Positions 50,877-59,362 of a DNA stretch of 64,000 nt are shown piece after piece (within the stretch, counting starts at the first letter, position 1; each line of letters starts with the position of its first letter). This DNA comes from JANLTP01 sp031363055 (lineage in GTDB: Bacteria > Pseudomonadota > Gammaproteobacteria > Burkholderiales > Burkholderiaceae_E), in contig JANLTP010000075.1 in NCBI GenBank assembly GCA_031363055.1, positions 5,962 to 69,961 of the forward strand. Direction: 5' to 3'. The position numbers were made by a program, and so were the translations under genes. The notes under the pieces were generated by a model, which had not been told where the DNA came from, ran no database searches, and worked only from the letters and a program-made list of their open reading frames with translations.

Positions 50877-51673
50877 GCAGGATCCGGGTTGAGCAACGAC
50901 AGCGGCGCCCTTTGTACCTCGCGCAGCAACTCCACAAAACGATCCGTCACAAATTCGAGGATGGCCTGACCCTTGGCAGCATTGGCCGCTGCCGCGTTGC
51001 CACAGGCGCCCTGCGGGTTCAGATCCTGGGTTTGCCAGCCGATCTTGGCGGTCGGGGTGATCGACAGATACTGGTATTCGCGCTCGAGCTTTTCAGTCAG
51101 CGACTTGAAGTTCTGCGCTCGCTCCATCTTGACCTTGTCCGGCGCTATCGCCAGCATCACCGAGGTTTCGACCTCGCCGCCATGAATGCCGTGCTTGAGT
51201 TCGTGTGCGCTGATCATCCCTTCGGGTAGCCCGAGGTTATACCAACTGCTCGAGACCACCAGAATATTGTGTTTGACCCGCAGATCGCGCAGCACCACAT
51301 CCATCAGGTTCATCTGACCGCCGTGGCTGTTGAACATCATGAACTTCTTGATGCCGGCGTTGACCACACATTCGGCCAGCTCCATCCAGATGTGCATGAG
51401 CGTTTCGGCCGAATGCGTCAGGGTGCCGGGATAGCGCGTGTGTTCGTTGCTCTTGCCAATCACCTGGGTCGGCAGGAACAACACTGGCAGATCGGCGGGC
51501 ATCTTCGTGATGCTGACGCCGATCACCGCGTTGATGATGTCGGTATCCACGGACAGGGGTAGATGAGGCCCGTGTTGCTCGATGGCTGCAATCGGCAGCA
51601 CGGCAATCAGATTTTCGCGATCCAACGAGGACAATGCTTCGCTGGTGAGGTCTGCCCAGTAATGTGTTCGCAT
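50867..51673 (-). CDS. Creatininase family amidohydrolase
   Basis: Metal-dependent hydrolase of 268 residues. Metal-binding segments AIEQHGPHLPLSVDTDI near residue 30, NSHGGQMN near 116 and HGIHGGEVETS near 161 are intact. Family members hydrolyse creatinine or other cyclic amides, or take part in cofactor and mycofactocin-type processing. It precedes the ATPase and permease with a 10-base overlap, so it is probably the first gene of that operon, and its substrate may be the transported compound. Confidence 0.9.
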   Translation of the reverse strand: MRTHYWADLTSEALSSLDRENLIAVLPIAAIEQHGPHLPLSVDTDIINAVIGVSITKMPADLPVLFLPTQVIGKSNEHTRYPGTLTHSAETLMHIWMELAECVVNAGIKKFMMFNSHGGQMNLMDVVLRDLRVKHNILVVSSSWYNLGLPEGMISAHELKHGIHGGEVETSVMLAIAPDKVKMERAQNFKSLTEKLEREYQYLSITPTAKIGWQTQDLNPQGACGNAAAANAAKGQAILEFVTDRFVELLREVQRAPLSLLNPDPAWR

Positions 51674-51725
51674 GGTCGCTCGGTGTTCAGTATCGATCAG
51701 TTTGCATCAATGTCGTTCAGGGTCG

Positions 51726-51772
51726 TTTCGGCTGGTCAGGTTCGGCTATTTCGGCGATTTCTGCTGGTTCGG
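51726..51772 (-). repeat. Degenerate 14-16 bp units across the DUF2783 stop codon
   Basis: TTTCGGCTGGTCAGG, TTCGGCTATTTCGGC and GATTTCTGCTGGTTCGG follow one another (plus strand), sharing TTCGGCT or CTGGT. The middle unit holds the stop codon of the minus-strand DUF2783 gene at 51746-51748. Similarity is modest. Confidence 0.45.
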
Positions 51773-51961
51773 GTCGATCGAACTCAGATGGGCAAGGGCC
51801 GTCTGCAGGGCCTCTTCAACGACTGTACGCTCGCCAATTTGGTTGGCCAAGAGCATCGAGAATTTCGCAAGCAGCAAAGCGGATTGTTGTGCGCCAACGC
51901 GATCGAGGGCCTGCGCCATTGCATCAAACAGCCATTCATTATCTTCGGTATTCAGAGGCAT
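51746..51961 (-). CDS. DUF2783 family small protein
   Basis: Protein of 71 residues that I recognise as DUF2783: helical, with NTEDNEWLFDAMAQALDRVG and the conserved LLLAKFSMLLANQIGERTVVEEALQ. Such proteins are encoded next to FAD-dependent aromatic hydroxylases. The ATG at 51961 lies ten bases inside the 3' end of the hydroxylase gene, so the two are coupled and probably form a complex. The last codons sit in a repeat. Function unknown. Confidence 0.8.
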   Translation of the reverse strand: MPLNTEDNEWLFDAMAQALDRVGAQQSALLLAKFSMLLANQIGERTVVEEALQTALAHLSSIDPNQQKSPK

Positions 51962-53628
51962 GGCAGAGTGGCGCAGGACAATGCGCGGTCATGGGCGGCG
52001 GCGAGGGCGGCCAGATCGAGGCACTTGAATCGGGCGCAGACATGGCCATCCGGTCGCACGAGAAAAAGTGCAGCGTCCTGGCCCTCGATCGCAATCGAGC
52101 GCCGTTCGATCTTGCGTTGGCTGAGCCAAGTCCGCAATGACTCGTCGGCTGATGGTCCATCGGACGAATGAGGGTCGGGCGGACAGTTGATCATGAACAA
52201 AGTGAACCCGCAGCCGATTCGTTCGGTCAGAAAATCACCTTCGGCAAGCCGCACCGAATGCAGCGGCGCACCGGGGCCGGCACTCGCACCGAGACCCGTT
52301 TCAGCGCCTTTGCTCCAGTCGTCCTGATCGGCACTCACCCAGGCACTGTCAGCATAATCATAGGGAGCCGATTGTCTGGGGTTGATGAACGGCTTGGCCC
52401 AGTCGTGATCAATCGCCAGTTGCAGGGCGGCGTCGCGCATCAGCCGATAGCCGGTGCTGGGCGGCGTCATGAAGATCGTGCTTTTCCGCGCGTTCTCGAA
52501 AATATCAAAGGTGGCGGCCCGACGCTCGGGGCTGTAGCTGTCCAGCAATTGATCGGGTGCCTGGCCGTTCAGCACGGCAGCAAGTTTCCAGCCGAGATTA
52601 TTGGCGTCGGCAATCGAGGAGTTCATGCCGCGCACTCCGAAGATCGGCACCAGGTGGGCGGCATCACCAATGAAGAAGACGCGATTCTGGCGGTAGTCGT
52701 CCAGACACAGACAATGCGCTTTATAGAGGCGCATCCAATCGAGTTGCCAGGGCGTCGATTCGCCGATCCAGTCGAGATGTTGTTGAATACGAGCGACGAC
52801 TCGTTGGCGCTCCAACTCGAACGCTTCATCGGCGTTGTCATCGAGCTGATAGTCAATACGCCACATGTCGCGCGCCATCTTGTGCATCAGCACGGTATTG
52901 CCCGGATTGGTCGGTGGGTCAAACCAGGCGCGCCGTTCGGTCGGGTAGGACGACGCCATATGAATGTCGGCGATCAGGTAGCGGCCTTCGAACGATTCGC
53001 CGTTCAGACGCAGGCCCAATAATGTGCGCAGTGCCGAGCGCGCACCGTCGGCCGCGATCACATACTGTCCTCGCACGCTGTACTCACCGATCGGTGTGTC
53101 GACCCGCAATCGCACCGACTGCGCGTCCTGCTCGACGCCAACCACCTTGCTTTGCCAGCGAATCTCGATCAGGTCGGGGAATTGTTCGATGCGCTGAACC
53201 AGCAACGCTTCAAACAAGTTCTGCTGCAGGTTCGCCATCGGATAAAAGCGTTGATCGGCCGAATGCGGCATCTCGAGCCGGTAGATCGGTTGGTTCTGAT
53301 AATACGAAGTGCCATGCGTCCAGGGCAGTGCTTGCGCGAGGAAGGGCTGGTCTATGCCATTCAGTTGCAAAATCTCCATACTGCGCCGAGACACGCAGGC
53401 GGCGCGACTGCCTTCAGAGACCGTCTCGTCGGCTTCCAGTACCACGCAGCGAATACCAAATCGAGCCAGCTCGAGCGCGGCGATCAGTCCCGACGGTCCG
53501 CCGCCGGCAATCAGCACCGGATGAATCATTTGAGTCCGCGTGTTACCGTCGAGTTCGGCGGGCGGCGCGAACGCGAACATCGGATACTCAAAATACAACG
53601 AGTCGGTATGGGTCTGCGGGACGTGCAT
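51952..53628 (-). CDS. FAD-dependent aromatic hydroxylase (MhpA/PheA/TfdB-type)
   Basis: Flavoprotein monooxygenase of 558 residues. FAD loop VLIAGGGPSGLIAALELARFG is near residue 40 after a 35-residue N-terminal extension. The DG motif is VIAADGARSALRTLLGL near 195, and the second FAD motif is FIGDAAHLVPIFGVRGMNSSIADANNLGWKL near 320. A thioredoxin-like C-terminal domain follows (about 430-558), with ISIAIEGQDA and LFLVRPDGHVCAR. Such enzymes hydroxylate phenols or phenylpropionates. It is the upstream partner of the DUF2783 gene. An internal start at the MIHPVLIAGGG position (residue 34) is possible but less likely. Confidence 0.9.
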   Translation of the reverse strand: MHVPQTHTDSLYFEYPMFAFAPPAELDGNTRTQMIHPVLIAGGGPSGLIAALELARFGIRCVVLEADETVSEGSRAACVSRRSMEILQLNGIDQPFLAQALPWTHGTSYYQNQPIYRLEMPHSADQRFYPMANLQQNLFEALLVQRIEQFPDLIEIRWQSKVVGVEQDAQSVRLRVDTPIGEYSVRGQYVIAADGARSALRTLLGLRLNGESFEGRYLIADIHMASSYPTERRAWFDPPTNPGNTVLMHKMARDMWRIDYQLDDNADEAFELERQRVVARIQQHLDWIGESTPWQLDWMRLYKAHCLCLDDYRQNRVFFIGDAAHLVPIFGVRGMNSSIADANNLGWKLAAVLNGQAPDQLLDSYSPERRAATFDIFENARKSTIFMTPPSTGYRLMRDAALQLAIDHDWAKPFINPRQSAPYDYADSAWVSADQDDWSKGAETGLGASAGPGAPLHSVRLAEGDFLTERIGCGFTLFMINCPPDPHSSDGPSADESLRTWLSQRKIERRSIAIEGQDAALFLVRPDGHVCARFKCLDLAALAAAHDRALSCATLPCL

Positions 53629-53647
53629 GGGGATCAGCTCACGCTAT

Positions 53648-54016
53648 TCACTTCGGGACATTGGCGAAGGCCACCTTGACGATCGCCTCGCGTACGGCGG
53701 GCGATTCAGTCAATGTCGGTGCCACCCGAAACGTCAGTTCGGGCCAGCGCTGCCGGGCGTCATCCAGTAATTGCGGCAGGTCACGCTGTGTGTGGCTGCC
53801 GGGCGCGAGGAACAGCGGAATGACATCGATACCGAGCGCGCCCTGAGCGTGCAACTGCGCGACCGCGTCGAACAAATCAGGCTTCATCATTTCCAGAAAC
53901 GCCAATGCGGCCGGAATATCGGGCCGTTCACGTAATGATTGCGCCAGGATGGCGTCGAACGGTTGCCGCCAGGAATCGAGGCGCGCGCCGTGGCAGAAAA
54001 ACAGAATACCTCTCAT
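53648..54016 (-). CDS. CbiX/SirB-like sirohydrochlorin chelatase domain
   Basis: Single-domain protein of 122 residues. HGARLDSW near the N-terminus stands where chelatases have HGS, and VIPLFLAPGSHTQRDLP near 70 carries the second His region. This small CbiX type can insert Co2+ or Fe2+ into sirohydrochlorin, and a sirohaem role would suit the nitrite reductase encoded 6 kb downstream. ATG 54016 is chosen because MRGILFFCHG is the family start; upstream frame residues are not homologous. It is divergent from nrtA. Confidence 0.85.
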   Translation of the reverse strand: MRGILFFCHGARLDSWRQPFDAILAQSLRERPDIPAALAFLEMMKPDLFDAVAQLHAQGALGIDVIPLFLAPGSHTQRDLPQLLDDARQRWPELTFRVAPTLTESPAVREAIVKVAFANVPK

Positions 54017-54240
54017 AGGCTTCGATGATCGCACAGGATCGGCGGACGCTGCGGAATTTGCACCAGTTCTGCTGCGACGCACAAAGTTAGCGCATTTCCG
54101 GCCACGCGGACTGGCTCATGCGCCCCATTTGGAGCGATTCATGCACGCTGGCACATCAATTGCAACGGGCGTGCATCCAGCAACGTCAGACGGCTGCACA
54201 TCGCCAGCGCGTGGGCATTTATTTCTTTGAGGTCTCGGTT

Positions 54241-55530
54241 ATGGTCAAGCAGTCCACAATACTTCCAGGCGCATCGACGCGTCCCCTGGGCAGCGGCGTC
54301 AACCGCCGACGTCGCTTGCTGCAGGCAACTTCAGGCGCGGCGCTTCTGGCCGGTGTCGATCCCTTGATTCGGGCCGGAGCCTGGGCCGCCGGTTCGGACG
54401 CACCGGAGAAGAAAGAGGTTCGAATCGGCTTCATTCCGCTGACCGATTGTGCCAGTGTCGTCATGGCGTCAGTGCTCGAACTCGACAAGAAATACGGCGT
54501 CAAGATCATCCCCACCAAGGAATCGTCCTGGGCATCGGTGCGCGACAAGCTCGTCAATGGCGAGTTGGACTTCGCCCATGTTCTGTACGGCCTCGTGTAC
54601 GGCGTGCAGATGGGCGTCAGCGGTCCGAAGAAGGACATGGCGGTGCTCATGAACCTGAACCAGAACGGTCAGGCGATCACGATCTCGAAGAAGCTCGCCG
54701 ACAAGGGCGCGGTCGATGGCGCGTCGCTGGCCAAACTCATGCAAACCGAAAAGCGTGAGTATGTCGGCGCGCAGACGTTTCCGACCGGCACGCATGCGAT
54801 GTGGCTCTACTACTGGCTGGCCAGCTACGGCGTGAATCCGATCAAGGACCTCAAGGTCATTACCGTTCCGCCACCGCAGATGGTCGCCAACATGAGGGTC
54901 GGTGCGATGGACTTTTACTGCGTCGGTGAACCCTGGAATCATCGCGCGATTGCCGACGGCATTGGCGTCACGGGAATCACCACCCAGGACATATGGAAAG
55001 ATCATCCGGAGAAGGTGCTGGGTACGCAGCTCGAGTTCGCGCAGAAGAATCCGAACACCTGTCGTGCGGTGGTATCAGCCATTCTGGAGGCTGGCAAATG
55101 GATCGATGCCGGTCTGCAGAACAAGAACAGGATGGCGGACACGATTGCCCAGCAAGCGTATGTCAATACCTCGCGCGATGTCATCATCGACCGAATTCTG
55201 GGTCGTTACCAAAATGGCATGGGTAAGAACTGGGACGACCCGAATCACAAGAAGTTCTTTGCCGATGGCGCGGTCAATTATCCGTATCTGTCCGACGGCA
55301 TGTGGTTCCTGACGCAACATCGACGCTGGGGATTGATGAAACAGGATCCAGATTACCTGGGCATCGCAAAGCAGGTGAATCAGACGGCGATCTACAAGGA
55401 CGCGGCGGCGGCTACCAAGACGTCGTTACCGAAGAGTGAGATGCGAAGCTCGAAGATGCTCGACGGCGTTACTTGGGATGGCAGCAATCCAGCCAATTAT
55501 GCCGACGCTTTCAAGGTCAAGGTGACCTGA
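54241..55530 (+). CDS. nrtA: Nitrate ABC transporter substrate-binding protein NrtA
   Basis: Periplasmic nitrate/nitrite-binding protein of 429 residues. A twin-arginine signal (NRRRRLLQATSGAALLAGV) leads to the mature VRIGFIPLTDCASVVMASVLE motif, the usual NrtA start. PTGTHAMWLYYWLASYGVNP, PPPQMVANMRVGAMDFYCVGEPWN and a long C-terminal region are typical. It would deliver nitrate to NrtB and the ATPase of the next two genes. The next start overlaps its stop (TGATG). ATG at 54241 is preferred over an earlier open frame. Confidence 0.94.
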   Translation: MVKQSTILPGASTRPLGSGVNRRRRLLQATSGAALLAGVDPLIRAGAWAAGSDAPEKKEVRIGFIPLTDCASVVMASVLELDKKYGVKIIPTKESSWASVRDKLVNGELDFAHVLYGLVYGVQMGVSGPKKDMAVLMNLNQNGQAITISKKLADKGAVDGASLAKLMQTEKREYVGAQTFPTGTHAMWLYYWLASYGVNPIKDLKVITVPPPQMVANMRVGAMDFYCVGEPWNHRAIADGIGVTGITTQDIWKDHPEKVLGTQLEFAQKNPNTCRAVVSAILEAGKWIDAGLQNKNRMADTIAQQAYVNTSRDVIIDRILGRYQNGMGKNWDDPNHKKFFADGAVNYPYLSDGMWFLTQHRRWGLMKQDPDYLGIAKQVNQTAIYKDAAAATKTSLPKSEMRSSKMLDGVTWDGSNPANYADAFKVKVT

Positions 55531-56462
55531 TGACCACGTCGATCCAGAGTGGTGCTGCCATGACTGCCGTGAATTTGAATCCGGTGAAGTCGAAGGAATC
55601 AGGCCTCGCTTCGATTGCTCAACCGACCTCGTTGCCGGCGGCCGATAGCGTGCAGCCGCCTGCCTCGAGCATGCCGGAATCAGTTCGCCGTCGACTGCGT
55701 CGGGAACGCACCCTGAGCATCCTGGCGCCGATTCTGGGCATCATCATTTTGCTCGTCGTCTGGGAGGCCATCGCGAAAGCCGGTCAAACCATACCGGGAC
55801 CGCTGGCGACCGGCAAGGCGGCGGTGACTGTCTTGTCGAATCCGTTTTATGACAACGGACCTAACGACAAGGGTATTGGCTACAAGGTCATGAACTCGCT
55901 GGGGCGGGTTGGCTTGGGATTTGGTTTGGCGGCCTTGTTCGGCATTCCGATCGGATTCGCGATTGGCCGCTTCAAGTTTCTGAACCAAATGGTTGCGCCG
56001 ATCATTTCCCTGTTGCGACCGGTCTCGCCGCTGGCCTGGCTGCCGATCGGCCTGCTGGTCTTCAAGGGCGCAGACCCGGCCGCGATCTGGACGATTTTTA
56101 TCTCGTCAATTTGGCCGATGATCATCAACACGGCGGTTGGCGTGCAACGTGTGCCAGAAGACTACATGAACGTTGCGCGGGTGCTCAAGCTGTCGGAATG
56201 GAAAATCTTCAGCAAAATCTTGTTCCCGGCTGTGCTGCCCTACATGATGACCGGTGTACGCCTGTCGATCGGCGTCGCCTGGCTGGTCATTGTGGCTGCC
56301 GAGATGCTGACCGGCGGCGTCGGTATCGGCTTTTGGGTCTGGGACGAATGGAATAATTTGAAGGTAGAGAATATTTTGTTGGCGATCTTGATCATCGGCG
56401 TGATCGGGCTGTTGTTGGAATGGGCGCTGCTGAGTCTGGCGAAGCGATTTTCGTACGAGTAA
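55530..56462 (+). CDS. nrtB: Nitrate ABC transporter permease NrtB
   Basis: Inner-membrane permease of 310 residues. After a 60-residue polar N-terminus, six helices follow, with the NrtB-like VSPLAWLPIGLLVFKGADPAAIWTIF and MLTGGVGIGFWVWDEWNNL near 265. It forms the channel for the NrtA-bound ion. The start overlaps the nrtA stop, and 34 bases separate it from the ATPase gene. Confidence 0.94.
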   Translation: MTTSIQSGAAMTAVNLNPVKSKESGLASIAQPTSLPAADSVQPPASSMPESVRRRLRRERTLSILAPILGIIILLVVWEAIAKAGQTIPGPLATGKAAVTVLSNPFYDNGPNDKGIGYKVMNSLGRVGLGFGLAALFGIPIGFAIGRFKFLNQMVAPIISLLRPVSPLAWLPIGLLVFKGADPAAIWTIFISSIWPMIINTAVGVQRVPEDYMNVARVLKLSEWKIFSKILFPAVLPYMMTGVRLSIGVAWLVIVAAEMLTGGVGIGFWVWDEWNNLKVENILLAILIIGVIGLLLEWALLSLAKRFSYE

Positions 56463-56496
56463 GAGAACTTTAAACGTTAGTGATCGCTAAACAACC

Positions 56497-57351
56497 ATGA
56501 TCGGTGAACTGCAAAACCAACCCCAAGGCTTGGCGCGCGTCGCCTATGACGCACGTTTCCTGGTCATTGAGGGCGCGGGCATGAGCTTCGAAACTCGCAA
56601 GGGTACCTTCGTGGCCCTGCGCGACATCAACCTGACGGTGGCACGCGGTGAGTTCGTTACCTTGATCGGTCATTCCGGATGCGGCAAATCAACATTGCTG
56701 AATCTGGTGTCGGGTCTGCTCGAACCCACCGCCGGCCATGTGCTGCTGGGCAATCGCGAAATTCGCGGACCAGGGCCAGATCGCGCGGTGGTCTTTCAGA
56801 ATCATTCGCTATTGCCCTGGATGAGTTGCCTGCAGAACGTGCATCTCGCTGTTGAGCGCGTCTTCGCTGATCGTGAATCGAAATCGCAGATGCTGGCGCG
56901 CGCTCATGCGGCCTTGAAGTTGGTTGGCCTGGATCACGCCAGCGAAAAGAAACCGCATGAAATTTCTGGCGGCATGAAGCAACGCGTCGGCATTGCGCGG
57001 GCACTCGCCATGGAACCGAAGGTCTTGCTCATGGATGAACCGTTTGGCGCGCTCGACGCGCTGACGCGCGCCCGCCTGCAAGATGAACTGCTGGGCATCA
57101 TTGCCAAAACCGGCAGCACCGTCATGATGGTCACGCATGATGTCGATGAAGCCGTTCTGCTCAGCGACCGGATTGTCATGATGACCAACGGACCGTCAGC
57201 GACCATTGGTGAAATTGCGCTGATCGATCTGCCGCGGCCGCGTGAACGGGTCGCGCTGGCGCAGGACCCGGCCTACTCGGCGTTGCGCGGCGAAGTGCTT
57301 CGATTCCTGTACCAGAAGCATGCCCATCTCGAATCGGTGAGTGCACACTGA
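56497..57351 (+). CDS. nrtD: Nitrate ABC transporter ATPase (NrtD-like)
   Basis: ATPase of 284 residues. Walker A is IGHSGCGKST near 62, Q-loop VVFQNHSLLPWMS near 98, signature EISGGMKQRVG near 149 and Walker B LLMDEPFGALDALT near 173. It lacks the C-terminal NrtA-like regulatory domain of NrtC, so it is the NrtD type. An N-terminal extension of about 20 residues precedes the first strand. It powers nitrate uptake with NrtA and NrtB. Confidence 0.92.
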   Translation: MIGELQNQPQGLARVAYDARFLVIEGAGMSFETRKGTFVALRDINLTVARGEFVTLIGHSGCGKSTLLNLVSGLLEPTAGHVLLGNREIRGPGPDRAVVFQNHSLLPWMSCLQNVHLAVERVFADRESKSQMLARAHAALKLVGLDHASEKKPHEISGGMKQRVGIARALAMEPKVLLMDEPFGALDALTRARLQDELLGIIAKTGSTVMMVTHDVDEAVLLSDRIVMMTNGPSATIGEIALIDLPRPRERVALAQDPAYSALRGEVLRFLYQKHAHLESVSAH

Positions 57352-57356
57352 ACTCT

Positions 57357-57400
57357 CAAGCAAATGTGGCTCTGCGACTTTGCTTGAACCCCCGCGGGGG
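57357..57400. terminator. Possible bidirectional terminator after nrtD
   Basis: An 8-bp stem CAAGCAAA (57357-57364) with TTTGCTTG (57379-57386) closes a 14-base loop, followed by a CCCCCGCGGGGG palindrome at 57389-57400. The 84-base gap separates convergent nrtD and the kinase gene. There is no T-run. Confidence 0.45.
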
Positions 57401-57435
57401 GTGGGTTGGGCGCAGCACGGCCCTGGGGGCGCTCC

Positions 57436-59154
57436 TCACTTGCCGACGGTCAGCACCAGCAGTAGCAGCAACAGGTTCACAAACAACGAAACGGCCAGCG
57501 CAATCTGCCAGCCAGCCAGGCGATCGCGAATCAGCAGCGGTGAGTTGCCTGGCGCACGAAGCGGGCGCGCGGCGCCGCGCTCGATGGCCAGAATGAATTC
57601 TTCGGTGGTTTCGAAGCGCAATTTCGGGTCGCGTGCCACGGCCTTGAGCATCAAGGCTTCCAGCCACAGCGCGATTTCCGGGCGCAATCGGCTCGGTGCT
57701 GTCGGTTCCCGCTTGTAGCGACCGAGCTGATACGGCTCGATATCACCGTAGGGAAACTTGCCGGTCAATAACTGATAAAGCGTCACACCGACCGCGAACA
57801 GGTCTGCTGCCGCGTCCGGCGCGGCCCCTTCCCATTGCTCGGGGTTGATGAACGAAGGTGTACCCGCGTGCAGCACCCGGATCGACGCCGGCTCTGCGCC
57901 ACTGATCGCGACACCCAGATCGATGATGCGCAGCACGCCATCGTCGTCGCGATGCAGATTGGCCGGTTTGATGTCACGGTGGACGATGCCCTGACGGTGC
58001 ATGCGCGATAACCCCTTCAGCGTGGCGACCACCACACTGAGTACGCTGTCGATCGGCAGCGGCGCAGAATGCGCCAGCCAGTGTTCCAGCGTTTCGCCAC
58101 TGTGCCAGTCGTACAGGATGTACAGTTGACTGGCGCCCGGGCGACGGTGGCTGCGGACGAAGTGGGCGCCATCCATCCGTTCGCTGAGCCAGGCTTCATG
58201 AGCCAGCCCGGCGATTTCTTCGGGGTCAGCGCCGCGATTCGGATGGACGGTTTTCAGCGCATAGAGTTTGCGTGTCTCGACGTCCCGTACCTGGTAGAGC
58301 AGATGAATGCCGTTATCCGCAACCACTTGGGTTACGGCCAGGCCGTCGATGAGTTCGCCGATCCGCAAGCGACGCGGCACTGCCAGGGTGCGCGCATGTG
58401 CTTGTGTGCTGCGCAAATCGGCGGTCGGCAGGCCCTTGACCCGGATGACCAGCGCGGTGACGTTATCGTCGGAGCCGCGCTCGAGCGCCAGGGCGGTGAG
58501 CCGCTCGGCCAGGGCCTGGGCGGAGCGCTTGCCGGCGATCTCCTCGCGCAGCAGTCGATCGGGCAAGGCATTCCAGACGCCGTCCGAGACCAGCACCAGT
58601 TGATCGTCGAGGCGCAGATCGCCTTGCGCATAATCGATCAGCACGCGCTCGTCGACGCCCAGGGCGCGCGTCAACATCGAGCGCAGGCTGCCGGCGGTGT
58701 GGGCGTGATCGCTGGTCAAGCACTCGAGGCTGTTGTCCCGAACCAGGTAGGCGCGTGTGTCGCCGACATGCGCCACCGTGTAGGTTTGACCGCGCAACAC
58801 CACGGCCGTCAGGGTGGTGGCGCGCTGAATGGCTAAGGAGCGGGCGTTCTGGGCATGCAGCCAAGCGTTTTGGGCGCTCAGGATGCGGTCCAGGGCTACT
58901 GTGGTTTCCCAGGTCGGCGGAGCACTGGCAAAGTCCTCCAACAGCACCATGACCGAGGTTTGTGCCGCTTCCAGGCCACCGCCGCCGGCGGAAACGCCGT
59001 CGGCGATCGCGGCAATGACAGCGCGCTGAAACTCATCGGTTTCCTGTGGCAAGCGCACCGCCGCGAAGTCTTCATTAACCTCGCGCTGGCCACTCTGGCT
59101 CGCAAAACCGTGCTCAATTTCGTAGCTCAAACCGCATTCTCTTTCATTTCGCAC
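57436..59154 (-). CDS. Bifunctional PP2C phosphatase / serine-threonine protein kinase
   Basis: Regulatory protein of 572 residues. Residues 10-245 are a PP2C phosphatase: REVNEDF, IADGVSAGGGG, VAHVGDTRAYLV, VLVSDGVWN and GSDDNVTALVI are all present. Residues about 275-535 are a Hanks-type kinase: YALKTVHPN has the ATP Lys, HRDIKPANLHRD is catalytic, and DLG replaces DFG. A single C-terminal helix (IALAVSLFVNLLLLLLVL) anchors it in the membrane. The fusion of opposed activities is found next to nitrate assimilation genes in Betaproteobacteria, so it may switch nitrate uptake or reduction. It is divergent from the NarK-type gene with 208 bases between. Confidence 0.9.
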   Translation of the reverse strand: MRNERECGLSYEIEHGFASQSGQREVNEDFAAVRLPQETDEFQRAVIAAIADGVSAGGGGLEAAQTSVMVLLEDFASAPPTWETTVALDRILSAQNAWLHAQNARSLAIQRATTLTAVVLRGQTYTVAHVGDTRAYLVRDNSLECLTSDHAHTAGSLRSMLTRALGVDERVLIDYAQGDLRLDDQLVLVSDGVWNALPDRLLREEIAGKRSAQALAERLTALALERGSDDNVTALVIRVKGLPTADLRSTQAHARTLAVPRRLRIGELIDGLAVTQVVADNGIHLLYQVRDVETRKLYALKTVHPNRGADPEEIAGLAHEAWLSERMDGAHFVRSHRRPGASQLYILYDWHSGETLEHWLAHSAPLPIDSVLSVVVATLKGLSRMHRQGIVHRDIKPANLHRDDDGVLRIIDLGVAISGAEPASIRVLHAGTPSFINPEQWEGAAPDAAADLFAVGVTLYQLLTGKFPYGDIEPYQLGRYKREPTAPSRLRPEIALWLEALMLKAVARDPKLRFETTEEFILAIERGAARPLRAPGNSPLLIRDRLAGWQIALAVSLFVNLLLLLLVLTVGK

Positions 59155-59173
59155 CGTTATGGTGCAGAGCGAT

Positions 59174-59330
59174 GCCCCTTTGCCATGTAATGGGGAGGGG
59201 CTTTGTGCACTGCGCCAAATCCATGCAGTTTTTGTACCTGCGGCCAGTCAGGCACGAACTTGGCGCATCGGAATAACCCGATTTGTGCAAAAACCCCGCC
59301 ATGGCACCGATCTTGCAGCCTGCAGGGGTT
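59174..59330 (+). promoter_or_regulatory. Structured leader upstream of the nitrate transporter gene
   Basis: Two stem-loops precede nasA. Hairpin 1: GCCCCT (59174-59179) with AGGGGC (59196-59201) enclosing CCAT/ATGG. Hairpin 2: AACCCC (59292-59297) with GGGGTT (59325-59330), enclosing GCA/TGC. A leader with two hairpins before assimilatory nitrate genes recalls ANTAR-type antitermination, but hexaloops with the needed A and G were not seen, so this is only a possibility. The gap also carries promoters for both divergent genes. Confidence 0.35.
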
Positions 59331-59362
59331 CTAAAGTTGTCGGCGTTCTCCACCGAACTCAA

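Noticed and set aside
59174..59330. ANTAR/NasT antiterminator leader
   Set aside because: The two stems do not show the expected hexaloops with A and G at fixed positions, so only a generic structured leader was listed.
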